In this document: positions 17,406-27,888 of the stretch, piece by piece
Numbering within the stretch: the first letter of the stretch is position 1
Layout of the letters: each line of letters starts with the position of its first letter
NCBI GenBank assembly: GCA_023259175.1
Contig: JAHFQV010000032.1
Coordinates: 1-35,144 of the forward strand
Direction: 5' to 3'
Length of the DNA: 35,144 bases
Source: Oxalobacteraceae bacterium
GTDB lineage: Bacteria; Pseudomonadota; Gammaproteobacteria; Burkholderiales; Burkholderiaceae_D
Position numbers and translations under genes: made by a program
Notes under the pieces: model-generated
Databases searched by the model: none
Seen by the model: the letters and a program-made list of their open reading frames with translations, nothing else
What the model was told of the DNA's origin: nothing

Positions 17406-18536
17406 ATGATGAAGCTAGTTGGCTTGGTAGGATGGCGCGGCATGGTGGGTTCGGTTCTGATGCAAAGGATGCAGGAAGAACGCGATTTCGATTTCATTGA
17501 ACCGGTTTTTTTCTCGACATCGAATACGGGTGGCAATGCACCTGCGATGGCAAAAAATGAAAAGACCTTGAAGAGCGCAAGCGATATTGATGCACTCAAG
17601 CGCTGCGACATCATCATTAGCTGCCAAGGCGGCGACTATACTTCCGAAATTTTCCCGCAACTGCGCGCAGCAGGATGGAAGGGCTTTTGGATTGACGCAG
17701 CATCGACACTCAGAATGGAAAAAGATGCGATCATCATTCTCGATCCGGTGAATTTGGATGTGATACGGTCAGGATTGAATAAAGGCATAAAAAACTACAT
17801 CGGTGGCAATTGCACAGTTTCGTGTATGTTGATGGGTTTAGGTGGCTTGTTCCAGAACGACTTAGTCGAATGGATGTCGTCCATGACTTATCAAGCTGCT
17901 TCAGGCGGTGGTGCGCAACATATGCGTGAATTACTGACGCAATTTGGCAGCGTCAATGCCGAAGTTAAAGCACTCTTAGATGATCCGGCATCGGCTATTT
18001 TGGAAATCGATCGAAAAGTGCTGGCTAAACAGCACGCCTTGACCGCGGATGAAACCAAGCAGTTCGGCGCGCCTTTGGCGGGCAACTTGATACCGTGGAT
18101 CGATAAAGATTTGCACAACGGCCAGTCTAAGGAAGAATGGAAAGCGGGCGTTGAGACCAATAAAATATTGGGACGCGGCGCGGACTTTGGTAGCGCGAGT
18201 ATTGCCGTTGACGGTTTGTGTGTACGGATAGGTGCGATGCGTTGCCACTCCCAGGCATTGACGATTAAATTGAAAAAAGATGTACCTTTGGATGAAATCG
18301 AAGGGATGATCGCACAGCATAATGATTGGGTGAAATTGGTACCGAATTCGCGCGAAGAATCCATGAAATTGTTAACGCCTGCGGCAGTTACAGGAAGCTT
18401 AACGATCCCAGTAGGACGCTTGCGAAAAATGCAGATGGGCGGCGATTACCTTTCGGCATTTACAGTAGGCGACCAATTGCTTTGGGGCGCGGCAGAGCCA
18501 TTGCGTCGCATGTTGCGCATCCTAGTTGAGGATTGA
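17406..18536 (+). CDS. asd: Aspartate-semialdehyde dehydrogenase
   Basis: This 376-residue enzyme reduces aspartyl phosphate to aspartate semialdehyde, the branch point for lysine/diaminopimelate, threonine and methionine. It has an N-terminal NADP-binding motif ([19 protein letters not shown]), catalytic Cys136 ([10 protein letters not shown]) and the [16 protein letters not shown] region with the catalytic His. Two ATG codons lie in tandem; AGGG at 17398-17401 is 4 bases before the first and 7 before the second (17409), so the second may be the true start. A strong terminator follows. Confidence 0.96.
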   Translation: MMKLVGLVGWRGMVGSVLMQRMQEERDFDFIEPVFFSTSNTGGNAPAMAKNEKTLKSASDIDALKRCDIIISCQGGDYTSEIFPQLRAAGWKGFWIDAASTLRMEKDAIIILDPVNLDVIRSGLNKGIKNYIGGNCTVSCMLMGLGGLFQNDLVEWMSSMTYQAASGGGAQHMRELLTQFGSVNAEVKALLDDPASAILEIDRKVLAKQHALTADETKQFGAPLAGNLIPWIDKDLHNGQSKEEWKAGVETNKILGRGADFGSASIAVDGLCVRIGAMRCHSQALTIKLKKDVPLDEIEGMIAQHNDWVKLVPNSREESMKLLTPAAVTGSLTIPVGRLRKMQMGGDYLSAFTVGDQLLWGAAEPLRRMLRILVED

Positions 18537-18548
18537 TGAGCTTATAAA

Positions 18549-18583
18549 TAAAAAAAGGAATGAATTGTTTATTCCTTTTTTTC
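18549..18583 (+). terminator. Intrinsic terminator after asd
   Basis: AAAAAAGGAAT (18551-18561) pairs with ATTCCTTTTTT (18571-18581) around a 9-base loop and ends in a T run. Confidence 0.88.
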
Positions 18584-18750
18584 TTGTTTGCGCTGTTTTG
18601 GCTTGGATTGTCTAGCGGTAACAACGGATTTAGCATGAAAAAGCAATTTTCCTGTCTTAATGTATTTACCATATCTAGAATTCACGTTAAGCTTGCACGA
18701 CAAGGTGGGTAATGTTATTGTAATTCAACAACCCATTCGTTTGTGCAAAA

Positions 18751-18779
18751 TTGCCCTTAGAATGGTAGTTTTGTATTAA
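18751..18779 (+). promoter_or_regulatory. Candidate fimV promoter
   Basis: TTGCCC and TATTAA are spaced by 17 bases and lie 27 bases before the fimV ATG. The match is moderate. A promoter is expected because a terminator closes asd upstream; the gap 18584-18805 shows no gene. Confidence 0.4.
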
Positions 18780-18805
18780 CTAAATTTCCCAGGAAATGTT
18801 CCATA

Positions 18806-21643
18806 ATGTATAACTACAAACGCTTACCGATCAGTTTTTGGGGACCCAAAGCGCTCAAGGCCGCGGCAATTTCTTCCTTATTTATGTTCTCCAGCGCTTA
18901 TGCGACGGGATTAGGAAAATTGACAGTGCTTTCCTCGCTGGGTCAGCCATTAAGAGCCGAAATCGAACTGACCTCGCCGAACAAGGACGAACTCAATTCG
19001 CTCGTACCTAAAATCGCGTCACTTGAAGCGTTTCGGCAAGCGAATATTGAATTTAATCCAGCCTTACTCTCCTTAAGATTCGCCATTGAACCTCGCGGTA
19101 CGGGCTATATTGTTCGCGTGACCTCAAGTCAGGCGATGAATGAACCCTATATTGATTTTTTATTGGAAATGAATGCAAGTAATGGCAGATTGGTGCGTGA
19201 ATATACGGCGCTGCTTGACCCCGCTGAGCTCTCCAATAGTCAAGCAGCACAAATCACCAATCCCAGTACGCCGAATATTGTAGTGCGTTCTCAGGTGACG
19301 CCTACGCCAGTGCCTACGTCTGCACCTACGCCAGCCTTGCAGGGGAATAGTAAGCCGAGAGAAATCCCAACGAATGTAAAAAATAGAGAAGCGCAAAAAA
19401 CTAAAGCGAGCAAAGTGCCGGAAGTACATGGTGCCAACGCGGATGAAAAGCAGTATCAAGTCAAGTCTGGTGACACGTTAATGCGTATTGCTGCGAACCA
19501 CGCGAACGGTGTTTCGCTTGACCAGATGTTGGTGAGTATTTACCGGGCGAACCCACAAGCCTTCGTCGGTGACAATATGAACCGGCTCAAGGCTGGACAA
19601 GTCTTAACAATTCCCGATGCGGACACCTCGCGCGCGAGTTCGGTTGGCGACGCGCATGCGGTTGTGTTGGCGCACTCACTTGATTTCAATGCGTATAGAC
19701 AGAAGCTCGCCGGACAAATTCTATTGGCTCCGGTTGATAAGCCGCAAACTGGCAAGCACGCGATTAGTGGCAGCATTACCACCAAGGTCAAAGAGACAGC
19801 AACGGCAAGCAATGAATCGCTCGATAAACTTAAATTGTCTAAGGCGACCGGTAATGCAAAAGGCAGTAATGTCAAAACTCAGACCGAAGAAGATAAGATT
19901 GCCCGGGCTCGTGCTGATGCTGAAACCAGTGCGCGCGTCAAAGAGTTGGAGAAAAACGTTAGCGAATTAAATCGCCTGCTGGCGCTTTCGACCAAGAATG
20001 CTCAAGCTCAAGCTGCAGCTTCGGCAAAAGCATCCGCGAAAGTGGAGCCGCCGGCTAAGGTGGAAGTGCCTAAGCCGACGGTGATACCCGTACCTACACC
20101 GGTGCCTACTCCCGTGCCAGCAGTGGCGAGTGCCTCGGCCTCTCATCCAGCCAGTGCAAGTCAAGTGGCCAGCGCAAGCAAAGAAGCCAGCGCAAATAAG
20201 GAGGCTAGTGTTGCGAGTGCAAAGGAAGTCGCCTCGGCGCCTGCTGCTAAAGTTGAGCAGGCCAGCGCCCAAGTTAAACCGAAAAAAATCGCTCCACCAC
20301 CGCCAGCACCAGCGGCTGAGGAAAGTAGTTGGTTTGACGCTAAATACTTACTTGGTGCAGGTTTGTTCACCTTGATTGCGGGCGGTATTTTTGTTTATTC
20401 GAGTCGCCGCAAGAAAAACGTTCATCAATTTGAAGACAGTATTTTGACAGGTTCGAGTTTGAAGGCTAATTCCATGTTTGGCTCAACCGGTGGTCAGAGT
20501 GTTGATACGAATAACAGTGTCTTTAATTCCAACTTCGCGCCCTCGGCCAGTCAGTTAGATGCCAATGAGGTGGACCCAGTGGCGGAAGCGGATGTTTATA
20601 TCGCTTATGGTCGCGATACGCAAGCTGAAGAGATTTTGAAAGAAGCGCTGAAAACACAGCCTGATCGCCATGCGGTGCGTTTGAAATTGATGGAAATTTA
20701 TTTTGATCGCAAAGATGTGCGCAATTTTGAAGTGTATGCCGGAGAGTTGTTTGGCATGACTGGTGGTGAAGGTGATGAGTGGGCGCAAGCCGCTTCTATG
20801 GGTGTTTCCCTCGATCCTAGTAACCCAATGTACGCGGGCGCAAGCGCACCTACTGATATGCATATGGGCGCTGGTTTAGGTTTGCCCACGCAGCCGCTCG
20901 AGGATTTGGAAGCCGATGAGCTTCTTGAAAGCTCGCTGTCGCAAGACATGCTCGAATCGATCAGTATTATTGATACCGCTTCGGCTAGCTCAGAAGATGT
21001 CGCTCAGAATAAAACCAAGGAGCGTGATGATAGTGACGACTTGGGCGGCCTTGATTTTGATCTTGATATCGCCGATATCGAAGCTTCCGCCGCGGCCGAG
21101 GTCGTTCCTACTTTACCAGTTGCCGAGCCGCCAAAGGCATCGAAGATGGGGGAAGAAGCTGCGCCGGTAATTGATTTTGGCTCGATAGATTTTGATCTCG
21201 GTGGTGATGCAGCTAGCGAGGAAATTATTGCAGCAGAGGTAGTGGAAGAATCCACTCCTGAATTGCCTATACTTGCACAAATCGCTGCGCCAGCAGCTCC
21301 CGCAGCGTCATTAGACAGCTCCCACGAGATAGAATTTGATTTGGGTGGTATGGACTTTGACGTTGATGCTCAGGCGGGTGGTGTAGCAACTGCTGTAGCC
21401 CCAAGTGCTAAAACAGTCGATGTCGGTTTGGGTGTTGAGTTAACTTCCGAACTTGAAGCGCTTTCTGGTGAAGTCGAGACGCAGTCGTATAACGCAGAAA
21501 TGGCGACTAAACTTGATCTTGCGGTCGCTTATCAAGAAATTGGCGACAAAGAAGGTGCGCGTGAGCTTTTAGAGGAAGTGATGCGTGGCGGATCCAGCGA
21601 TCAAATTGAAAAAGCTAAGGGCATGTTAGCCAAGCTTTCATAA
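18806..21643 (+). CDS. fimV: FimV/HubP-like peptidoglycan-binding polar organiser
   Basis: This is a 945-residue inner-membrane protein. A signal peptide ends near AYA-33. The FimV N-terminal domain covers about 34-140 (GLGKLTVLSSLGQPLRAEIEL), and a periplasmic LysM runs from 216 to 270 (YQVKSGDTLMRIA to AGQVLTIP). A long Ala/Ser/Pro/Lys region follows, with PTPVP and ASASK-type repeats up to about 505, then one transmembrane helix at about 514-533. The cytoplasmic part is acidic and ends in the conserved FimV C-terminal helical motif (KLDLAVAYQEIGDKEGARELLEEVM). Such proteins organise the cell pole and support type IV pili and twitching. The position between asd and truA is conserved in the order. 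Confidence 0.93.
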   Translation: MYNYKRLPISFWGPKALKAAAISSLFMFSSAYATGLGKLTVLSSLGQPLRAEIELTSPNKDELNSLVPKIASLEAFRQANIEFNPALLSLRFAIEPRGTGYIVRVTSSQAMNEPYIDFLLEMNASNGRLVREYTALLDPAELSNSQAAQITNPSTPNIVVRSQVTPTPVPTSAPTPALQGNSKPREIPTNVKNREAQKTKASKVPEVHGANADEKQYQVKSGDTLMRIAANHANGVSLDQMLVSIYRANPQAFVGDNMNRLKAGQVLTIPDADTSRASSVGDAHAVVLAHSLDFNAYRQKLAGQILLAPVDKPQTGKHAISGSITTKVKETATASNESLDKLKLSKATGNAKGSNVKTQTEEDKIARARADAETSARVKELEKNVSELNRLLALSTKNAQAQAAASAKASAKVEPPAKVEVPKPTVIPVPTPVPTPVPAVASASASHPASASQVASASKEASANKEASVASAKEVASAPAAKVEQASAQVKPKKIAPPPPAPAAEESSWFDAKYLLGAGLFTLIAGGIFVYSSRRKKNVHQFEDSILTGSSLKANSMFGSTGGQSVDTNNSVFNSNFAPSASQLDANEVDPVAEADVYIAYGRDTQAEEILKEALKTQPDRHAVRLKLMEIYFDRKDVRNFEVYAGELFGMTGGEGDEWAQAASMGVSLDPSNPMYAGASAPTDMHMGAGLGLPTQPLEDLEADELLESSLSQDMLESISIIDTASASSEDVAQNKTKERDDSDDLGGLDFDLDIADIEASAAAEVVPTLPVAEPPKASKMGEEAAPVIDFGSIDFDLGGDAASEEIIAAEVVEESTPELPILAQIAAPAAPAASLDSSHEIEFDLGGMDFDVDAQAGGVATAVAPSAKTVDVGLGVELTSELEALSGEVETQSYNAEMATKLDLAVAYQEIGDKEGARELLEEVMRGGSSDQIEKAKGMLAKLS

Positions 21644-21689
21644 GAAGACACCGACCAGTATTTTTAGAGCGATGGTGATCTAGAGGCGT

Positions 21690-21716
21690 AGGCGTGAGCT
21701 TACGCCTTCGCTTTTT
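21690..21716 (+). terminator. Probable terminator after fimV
   Basis: AGGCGT (21690-21695) pairs with ACGCCT (21702-21707) around GAGCTT, followed by TCGCTTTTTAT. The T tract begins a few bases after the stem, so efficiency may be modest. Confidence 0.6.
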
Positions 21717-21843
21717 ATATAAACCGAGATTTTCAATTTGGCGCAACTTCGATGCATTTTTTTGCGGCCATGCTGCAAACGCATCCCTAAACATCTCAAG
21801 CTCAAATGAAAAATCTCGGATAAGCCAAAAAAGAAATTCGTGT

Positions 21844-22671
21844 ATGGCAAATAGAATTGTTTTGGGGATTGAGTACGATGGCAGTCACTATCAGGGCTGG
21901 CAGACACAACCTCATGGAAAGACGGTCCAGGATAACTTGGAGCGTGCGTTAAGCCAATTTACGAAAGAAAAGGTCGCAACGACTTGCGCGGGACGCACCG
22001 ACGCTGGGGTTCACGCCTTAGAGCAAATTGTTCACTTTGATACGGCTCTTGAGCGTGAAATGTATTCGTGGGTGAATGGAGTCAATGCTTTTTTGCCGGA
22101 ATCGGTTGTGGTGCGTTGGTCGCATGCTATTTCTAGTGAGACGTTGAGCACTGAAGAGCAGGAATTTCATTCCCGTTTTAGCGCTTTTTCTCGTACCTAC
22201 CACTATGTTTTGCATAATAGTCCGGTGCGTTCACCTTTGTGGAGTCGTCGCGCGGGATGGTGCTTTCGTCCTTTGGATGTTGAGCGTATGTCCCTTGCAG
22301 CACAAGCTTTGTTAGGTGAGCAGGATTTTACCGTGTTTCGTGCCGCAGGATGTCAGGCCAAAACCCCCATCAAAACTATGTATGAAGCAAAGATAAGACA
22401 GCAAGCTGAGTTGATTGTTTTTAGTTTTAGTGCCAGCGCGTTTTTACATCACATGGTTAGAAATATGGTTGGTGCCTTGATTTTTGTGGGTATGGGGCGG
22501 CGTGAACCAGAGTGGATTGCTGAACTGATAGGGCAGCGAGATCGCAGCTTGTCGGCACCGACGTTTATGCCCGATGGCTTGTACCTAGCGCGTGTGGGCT
22601 ACGATAAAAAATGGGCGTTGCCGCAAGTGGAGCATGAAAATTTGCCATTTGCATTAAGGTTTAGCGCTTAA
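21844..22671 (+). CDS. truA: tRNA pseudouridine(38-40) synthase
   Basis: This 275-residue enzyme modifies uridines 38-40 in the anticodon stem-loop. It starts MANRIVLGIEYDGSHYQGWQ and has the catalytic Asp53 in CAGRTDAGVHA, then FHSRFSAFSRTYHYVL, and the C-terminal FLHHMVRNMVGALIFVG motif. ATG 21844 is the conserved start; the frame is open 50 codons upstream but that stretch covers the fimV terminator. In most Burkholderiales trpF and trpBA follow truA; here lepA follows instead. Confidence 0.96.
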   Translation: MANRIVLGIEYDGSHYQGWQTQPHGKTVQDNLERALSQFTKEKVATTCAGRTDAGVHALEQIVHFDTALEREMYSWVNGVNAFLPESVVVRWSHAISSETLSTEEQEFHSRFSAFSRTYHYVLHNSPVRSPLWSRRAGWCFRPLDVERMSLAAQALLGEQDFTVFRAAGCQAKTPIKTMYEAKIRQQAELIVFSFSASAFLHHMVRNMVGALIFVGMGRREPEWIAELIGQRDRSLSAPTFMPDGLYLARVGYDKKWALPQVEHENLPFALRFSA

Positions 22672-22748
22672 CGGAAATCTCGTTTCGAAGAAGAATTTGG
22701 GCTTAATTTGTGTTTCTAAATGCGCCAGTTTGGTCTTCCCGCACGGAA

Positions 22749-22780
22749 ATTTCGGTATTTTCAGCCGAAATCCGGTAAAA
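22749..22780 (+). promoter_or_regulatory. Inverted repeat and -10-like box upstream of lepA
   Basis: ATTTCGG (22749-22755) and CCGAAAT (22765-22771) form a perfect 7-bp inverted repeat with a 9-base spacer. TAAAAT (22775-22780) directly follows, and TTCGGT (22751-22756) could be its -35 at 18 bases. The arrangement suggests a promoter with an overlapping operator, or simply a hairpin in the truA-lepA gap (22672-22874). I see no gene in that gap. Confidence 0.4.
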
Positions 22781-22874
22781 TGTCGTTTTTGCATAACCCA
22801 ACACTATGGCGCACGCCTGGGTATCATTGCCCAGTTTGATGCGCCTTTTTTGTAATCGGTTTCTGATTTCTCTA

Positions 22875-24668
22875 ATGAATAACATTCGCAATTTTTCGAT
22901 TATCGCTCACATTGATCACGGTAAATCAACCCTCGCTGATCGCATCATCCAACTTTGTGGCGGTTTGTCTGATCGCGAAATGGAGGCGCAGGTTTTAGAT
23001 TCGATGGACATCGAACGTGAACGCGGCATTACCATTAAAGCTCAGACTGCAGCGCTACAATACAAAGCTTTGAACGGCGAAATGTACAATCTGAATTTGA
23101 TTGACACGCCAGGCCACGTCGATTTTAGTTACGAAGTGAGTCGTTCTTTGTCGGCGTGTGAAGGCGCACTTTTGGTAGTCGATGCCTCGCAAGGCGTTGA
23201 GGCGCAAACGGTGGCCAATTGCTATACCGCGATTGAATTGGGCGTTGAAGTGGTACCGGTTTTAAATAAAATCGATTTGCCCTCCGCGGATCCAGCTAAT
23301 GCGAGTCATGAGATTGAAGAAGTCATCGGAATTGACGCGACAGATGCGGTGCAATGCTCAGCTAAAACGGGTTTGGGTGTGCGCGATATTCTTGAGTCCT
23401 TAATTTTGAAAGTGCCTTCGCCCAAAGGGGATCCTGAGGCTCCATTGCAAGCACTCATTATTGATTCTTGGTTCGATAATTATGTGGGTGTTGTGATGTT
23501 GGTGCGCATTGTGAACGGTACTTTGCGCCCTAAAGATAAAATCCTCTTTATGGCAACTGAGGCACAGCATTTGGTTGAAAGCGTTGGTGTATTCACGCCG
23601 AAATCTTTGTCGCGTAGTGAATTGTCTGCCGGGCAGGTTGGCTTTATCATCGCTGGGATTAAAGAGCTGAAAGCGGCGAAGGTGGGCGACACGATCACTG
23701 CAGTTGCGCGTCCAGCAAAAACGCCTTTGCCGGGATTTAAAGAGGTGCAACCGCAAGTGTTCGCCGGTCTGTTTCCGGTCGAAGCTAATCAATACGATGC
23801 CTTGCGTGACTCGCTGGAAAAATTAAAGCTCAATGATGCTGCGCTGATGTATGAGCCTGAAGTATCACAAGCCTTGGGATTCGGATTCCGCTGTGGTTTC
23901 TTGGGGCTCTTGCACATGGAAATCGTGCAGGAACGTCTTGAGCGCGAATTTGATATGGACCTAATTACAACCGCACCGACGGTTGTATATGAAGTTGTCA
24001 TGGGCGATGGAACGATAATTTCGGTTGATAATCCATCAAAAATGCCGGACCCTTCGAAAATTGAAGAAATCCGCGAACCGATAGTGACGGTCAATTTGTA
24101 TATGCCGCAAGAGTACGTCGGTTCTGTCATCACCTTGTGTACTTCCAAGCGCGGCCTGCAATTGGACATGAATTATCACGGCCGTCAGGTTAAATTGACT
24201 TACGAAATGCCGATGGCTGAAATCGTACTCGATTTTTTTGATCGTTTGAAATCAACCTCGCGTGGTTATGCGTCGATGGATTATGAGTTCAAAGAATATC
24301 GCGCTGCCGACGTAGTCAAGGTTGACATGTTGATCAACAGCGAAAAAGTCGATGCGCTCGCTATTATTGTGCATCGCTCAAACAGCCATTATCGCGGTCG
24401 TGCGGTCGCTGCAAAGATGCGTGAATTGATTCCACGTCAAATGTTTGATGTGGCAATTCAAGCGGCCATCGGTGCCAATATCATCTCGCGCGAGAACGTA
24501 AAAGCGCTGCGTAAAAACGTTTTGGCGAAATGTTATGGTGGCGATATTAGTCGTAAGCGCAAACTGCTTGAGAAACAAAAGGCAGGTAAAAAACGTATGA
24601 AACAAGTCGGGTCTGTTGAGATACCGCAAGAGGCATTTTTGGCAATTTTACAAGTGGACGAAAAATGA
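22875..24668 (+). CDS. lepA: Elongation factor 4 (LepA), ribosome back-translocase
   Basis: This 597-residue translational GTPase has the P-loop AHIDHGKST, switch region [19 protein letters not shown] (G3), NKIDLP (G4) and SAKTG (G5). It then has EF-G-like domains and the LepA-specific C-terminal domain ending [21 protein letters not shown]. It acts on stalled or misassembled ribosomes. ATG 22875 ([16 protein letters not shown]) is the conserved start; the frame is open 23 codons further. The 3' end overlaps lepB by four bases (ATGA). Confidence 0.97.
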   Translation: MNNIRNFSIIAHIDHGKSTLADRIIQLCGGLSDREMEAQVLDSMDIERERGITIKAQTAALQYKALNGEMYNLNLIDTPGHVDFSYEVSRSLSACEGALLVVDASQGVEAQTVANCYTAIELGVEVVPVLNKIDLPSADPANASHEIEEVIGIDATDAVQCSAKTGLGVRDILESLILKVPSPKGDPEAPLQALIIDSWFDNYVGVVMLVRIVNGTLRPKDKILFMATEAQHLVESVGVFTPKSLSRSELSAGQVGFIIAGIKELKAAKVGDTITAVARPAKTPLPGFKEVQPQVFAGLFPVEANQYDALRDSLEKLKLNDAALMYEPEVSQALGFGFRCGFLGLLHMEIVQERLEREFDMDLITTAPTVVYEVVMGDGTIISVDNPSKMPDPSKIEEIREPIVTVNLYMPQEYVGSVITLCTSKRGLQLDMNYHGRQVKLTYEMPMAEIVLDFFDRLKSTSRGYASMDYEFKEYRAADVVKVDMLINSEKVDALAIIVHRSNSHYRGRAVAAKMRELIPRQMFDVAIQAAIGANIISRENVKALRKNVLAKCYGGDISRKRKLLEKQKAGKKRMKQVGSVEIPQEAFLAILQVDEK

Positions 24669-25558
24669 GTTTTCAAACCTTCGTAGGAAATTTTGCTCTA
24701 ATTTTATTTGTTTTGATGGTGCTGACAGGCGCGATTTGGGCTTGGGATTTGTTTGTGCTGTTGCCACGTCGTCGTGTGCAATTAAAAAAAGCGCTGGAAG
24801 AACTCGACAAGCAAGTCAATGTGAACGAAAACGCGAGACCTCTGCTGAAAGAGCAAATCTTGCGTCAGCCGACTTGGGTTGAGTATTCAGGCAGTTTTTT
24901 CCCCGTGATTGCTTTGGTTTTTATTTTACGTTCATTCTTGTTTGAACCATTCAAAATCCCGTCCGGCTCCATGCTGCCTACGCTTTACATTGGCGATTTA
25001 ATTCTAGTCAATAAATTTACCTATGGCATTCGTTTGCCGATCATCGATACCAAGATCATCGAAATTAATCAGCCGCAGCGCGGTGATGTGATGGTGTTTA
25101 AATATCCCGAAGATATGTCGAAAAATTTCATTAAGCGGGTGGTTGGTATTCCGGGTGACGAGATTCGTTATGCCGATAAAAAATTGACCGTCAATGGCTT
25201 AGCCTTGAATTATCAAGGCATGAATCCATTTCTGAACAGCGAAGGTTTGAATTATTACCCGCAATTTGAAGAAAATTTGACTGGTGTTCGTCATCGTATT
25301 CTCAATGATGATGCAAAATCAGCGAGTGTTGAACGCGGTTCGCGCCCAGATTTTCCTTATTTTAAAAATTGCACTTATAATCTGGAAGGTTTCGTCTGTA
25401 AAGTACCACAAGGCCAATATTTCATGATGGGTGATAATCGTGATAATAGTGAAGATAGTCGTTATTGGGGATTCGTTCCTGATGCGAATATTGTCGGAAA
25501 GGCCTTCTTTATCTGGATGAATTTTAGTGAGCCCAAAAGGATAGGTGGCTTTAAATAA
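24665..25558 (+). CDS. lepB: Signal peptidase I
   Basis: This 297-residue inner-membrane protease removes Sec and Tat signal peptides. It has a transmembrane helix at about 7-33, a basic cytoplasmic loop, and a second hydrophobic segment at about 77-90. The catalytic Ser102 is in PSGSMLPTL and Lys157 in [30 protein letters not shown] is the third signature box. The start overlaps the lepA stop as ATGA, implying coupling. The order lepA-lepB-rnc-era-recO is standard in proteobacteria. Confidence 0.97.
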   Translation: MSFQTFVGNFALILFVLMVLTGAIWAWDLFVLLPRRRVQLKKALEELDKQVNVNENARPLLKEQILRQPTWVEYSGSFFPVIALVFILRSFLFEPFKIPSGSMLPTLYIGDLILVNKFTYGIRLPIIDTKIIEINQPQRGDVMVFKYPEDMSKNFIKRVVGIPGDEIRYADKKLTVNGLALNYQGMNPFLNSEGLNYYPQFEENLTGVRHRILNDDAKSASVERGSRPDFPYFKNCTYNLEGFVCKVPQGQYFMMGDNRDNSEDSRYWGFVPDANIVGKAFFIWMNFSEPKRIGGFK

Positions 25559-25595
25559 TCGCTCAGCCGAGTTGAATAATCAGTGGAGGTTTTAT

Positions 25596-26015
25596 ATGTG
25601 CGGCAATAAATTCGTTAATAGATACGTCAATCAGCGATACCTGACTTCAAATCAAAAAGGCATGTCCTTGGTGGGTCTTATCTTCACCTTGAGTGTGTTG
25701 GCGATGATTGTTATTTTGGCAGCGAAAGTCGCTCCGACCGTACTCGAATATAACTCCATTAAAAAAGCTATCGTTAGAGCTAAAAGTGCCGGTGATAGTA
25801 TTGGTACGATACAAGCTGCCTACGATAAGCAAGCCGATGTAGACTACATTACCTCCATCCATGGACGCGATCTGGTATTTGAAAAAACCGATACGGGCAT
25901 CGAGGTCAGTTTTGCCTACGAAAAGAAAATACATTTGCTTGGACCCGCCAGTCTTTTGCTTGAATATGAGGGTACCACCGGCAAGCCAGCAAAGAAAACC
26001 ACGACACAGGATTAA
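25596..26015 (+). CDS. DUF4845 family membrane protein with prepilin-like N-terminus
   Basis: This 139-residue protein starts at ATG 25596 with GGAGG about 8 bases upstream; a GTG further upstream inside the lepB end is unlikely. The segment QKGMSLVGLIFTLSVLAMIVILAAKVAP resembles a type IV prepilin N-terminus, with a Gly before Met and a hydrophobic helix, though the Glu+5 of true pilins is absent. The rest is a small soluble domain. Proteins of this family are found between lepB and rnc in betaproteobacteria; function is unknown. Confidence 0.85.
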   Translation: MCGNKFVNRYVNQRYLTSNQKGMSLVGLIFTLSVLAMIVILAAKVAPTVLEYNSIKKAIVRAKSAGDSIGTIQAAYDKQADVDYITSIHGRDLVFEKTDTGIEVSFAYEKKIHLLGPASLLLEYEGTTGKPAKKTTTQD

Positions 26016-26024
26016 GATTCGTTT

Positions 26025-26912
26025 ATGAATGAACAGTTGCTGCAAAAGCGATTAGGACACCAATTTAAAAATGTTGCACTTTTGCAGCAGGCGTTGACAC
26101 ATCGCAGCCATAGTGGGCTGCACAATGAAAGGCTAGAATTTTTAGGTGACTCCATACTCAATTGTGTGGTGGCCTCGATTCTCTTTGATACCTATAGCAA
26201 TATTGACGAAGGCGATTTGTCGCGGGTTCGAGCCAATTTGGTCAAGCAGCAGTCGCTTTTTGAAATTGCGCAAAAAATGGAGCTTTCTCAGTTTTTGCGT
26301 TTGGGCGAAGGCGAACTCAAGTCGGGTGGTTTCCGTCGGCCGTCTATTTTGGCCGATACCCTAGAGGCCTTGTTTGGCGCGATTTATCTCGATGCTGGTT
26401 TTGATGTGGCACGTGCAGTCATACATGGTTTGTACGCGCCTATTTTGGTATCGGTTGATCCTACAACCTTGGGGAAGGACGCTAAAACTCTGCTTCAAGA
26501 ATTTTTACAAAGTAAGAAAATCGCGCTCCCTTTGTACAATGTCGTCGCTACCCACGGCGCAGCGCATAATCAAGAATTTGAAATTGAGTGTCTAGTGCCG
26601 AAGTTGGATATTCAAGTGTTTGGCACGGGTGGCAGTCGTCGCGCAGGCGAACAGGCCGCCGCCAAACTTGCGCTAGAAACAGCGGCTGGTTTATTGGCTA
26701 AGACTCCTGCGGGGCGCAAAAATAAACCGCGTACATCGCAAATGAAACTGGCGGGTATCGCGACCGTGCAGGCAAGCTTACCTAGTGCCAAAGATAAAGA
26801 GGTGCTCGGCACTAAGGCCGACGCAAAGCACGCGGAGGCCAAGCAGAACCAAACATCACTAGCGCTTGATACTGAGTCAGTCAGCGCTACAACACAGACG
26901 CATTCTGCATGA
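26025..26912 (+). CDS. rnc: Ribonuclease III with a long C-terminal tail
   Basis: This 295-residue double-strand-specific RNase has the signature [12 protein letters not shown] (Glu38, Asp42), the second acidic cluster [15 protein letters not shown] (Asp111, Glu114) and a double-stranded RNA-binding domain at about 152-222. A tail of about 70 residues rich in Lys, Ala, Thr and Gln follows, absent from E. coli RNase III (226 residues). The enzyme processes rRNA precursors and antisense duplexes. The 3' end overlaps era by four bases. Confidence 0.96.
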   Translation: MNEQLLQKRLGHQFKNVALLQQALTHRSHSGLHNERLEFLGDSILNCVVASILFDTYSNIDEGDLSRVRANLVKQQSLFEIAQKMELSQFLRLGEGELKSGGFRRPSILADTLEALFGAIYLDAGFDVARAVIHGLYAPILVSVDPTTLGKDAKTLLQEFLQSKKIALPLYNVVATHGAAHNQEFEIECLVPKLDIQVFGTGGSRRAGEQAAAKLALETAAGLLAKTPAGRKNKPRTSQMKLAGIATVQASLPSAKDKEVLGTKADAKHAEAKQNQTSLALDTESVSATTQTHSA

Positions 26913-27829
26913 ATACGATCAATACCATGGATATAGATTTGGACAATTCGGAATTTCGTTGTGGCTACATCGCCATTGTTGGCCGCCCCAATGTTGGAAA
27001 ATCGACTTTGATGAACGCCTTAATTGGTGCAAAAGTCAGCATCACTTCACGTAAAGCACAAACTACGCGGCATCGTATCACCGGCATACAAACTAAAGAG
27101 CAAACCCAGTTTGTCTATGTCGATACGCCCGGATTTCAAACGCGCCATTCCAATCCGCTGAATCGGACTTTGAACCGGACGGTGACGAACACTTTGATGG
27201 CTTCGGACTTGATTTTGTTTATTGTTGAAGCGGGCACTTTTGGTGCGGCAGATCAGCAAGTTATCGACCTTTTGCCGAAAAATGTGCCTTGTATTTTGGT
27301 GATCAACAAGTCAGATCGCGTCAAAGATAAAGCGATCTTAATGCCCTTCGCGCAAAAATTGATGGCGCTTTTTCCGTTTACGGCTTTGGTTCCTGTATCG
27401 GCGACAATGCGATTTCAGCTTGATCATTTGGAGCAAGAGGCGAAAAAATATCTGCCTTTGAACCCGCCGATTTTCGGAGAAGATGATATTACCGACCGAA
27501 GTGAAAAATTTTTGGCGACCGAAATTGTGCGTGAAAAATTATTTCGTTTTGTTGGCGATGAGCTGCCTTATACCAGTACTGTTTTGATTGAAAAGTTTGA
27601 GCAAGAAGGCCAATTGCGCCGGGTTTTCGTGGCGATCTTGGTCGATAGAGATGGACATAAGTCGATGGTGATCGGCAATAAGGGCGCACGACTCAAAGAC
27701 ATTTCAACGCAATCACGCCAGGACATGGAAAAACTATTTGGCGGCCCTGTGTATTTGGAAATTTGGGTTAAAGTTAAATCAGGCTGGGCCGACAACGAAG
27801 CCGGACTTCGTGCTTACGGTTACGAGTAA
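26909..27829 (+). CDS. era: GTPase Era, 30S assembly factor
   Basis: This 306-residue protein has P-loop GRPNVGKST (25-33), switch [15 protein letters not shown]3 DTPGFQ, G4 NKSD, and a C-terminal KH domain (about 215-306) with [12 protein letters not shown]. It binds the 3' end of 16S rRNA during small-subunit maturation. The short extra N-terminus before the P-loop is usual. It is translationally coupled to rnc through ATGA. Confidence 0.97.
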   Translation: MNTINTMDIDLDNSEFRCGYIAIVGRPNVGKSTLMNALIGAKVSITSRKAQTTRHRITGIQTKEQTQFVYVDTPGFQTRHSNPLNRTLNRTVTNTLMASDLILFIVEAGTFGAADQQVIDLLPKNVPCILVINKSDRVKDKAILMPFAQKLMALFPFTALVPVSATMRFQLDHLEQEAKKYLPLNPPIFGEDDITDRSEKFLATEIVREKLFRFVGDELPYTSTVLIEKFEQEGQLRRVFVAILVDRDGHKSMVIGNKGARLKDISTQSRQDMEKLFGGPVYLEIWVKVKSGWADNEAGLRAYGYE

Positions 27830-27888
27830 AATCGAAGCAAGGAATCGATTTCCCCATGAGTGAATTTCGACCTGAGGTAGTGAGCTAA

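Noticed and set aside
18326-18529. Open frame inside the asd 3' end on the same strand
   Set aside because: It is out of frame with asd, which is fully conserved over this stretch, and it has no recognisable family or start signal.
20090-20270. Repeats in fimV as a possible CRISPR or mobile repeat
   Set aside because: They are degenerate codon-level repeats of PTPVP and ASASK in a low-complexity protein region, in frame with fimV.
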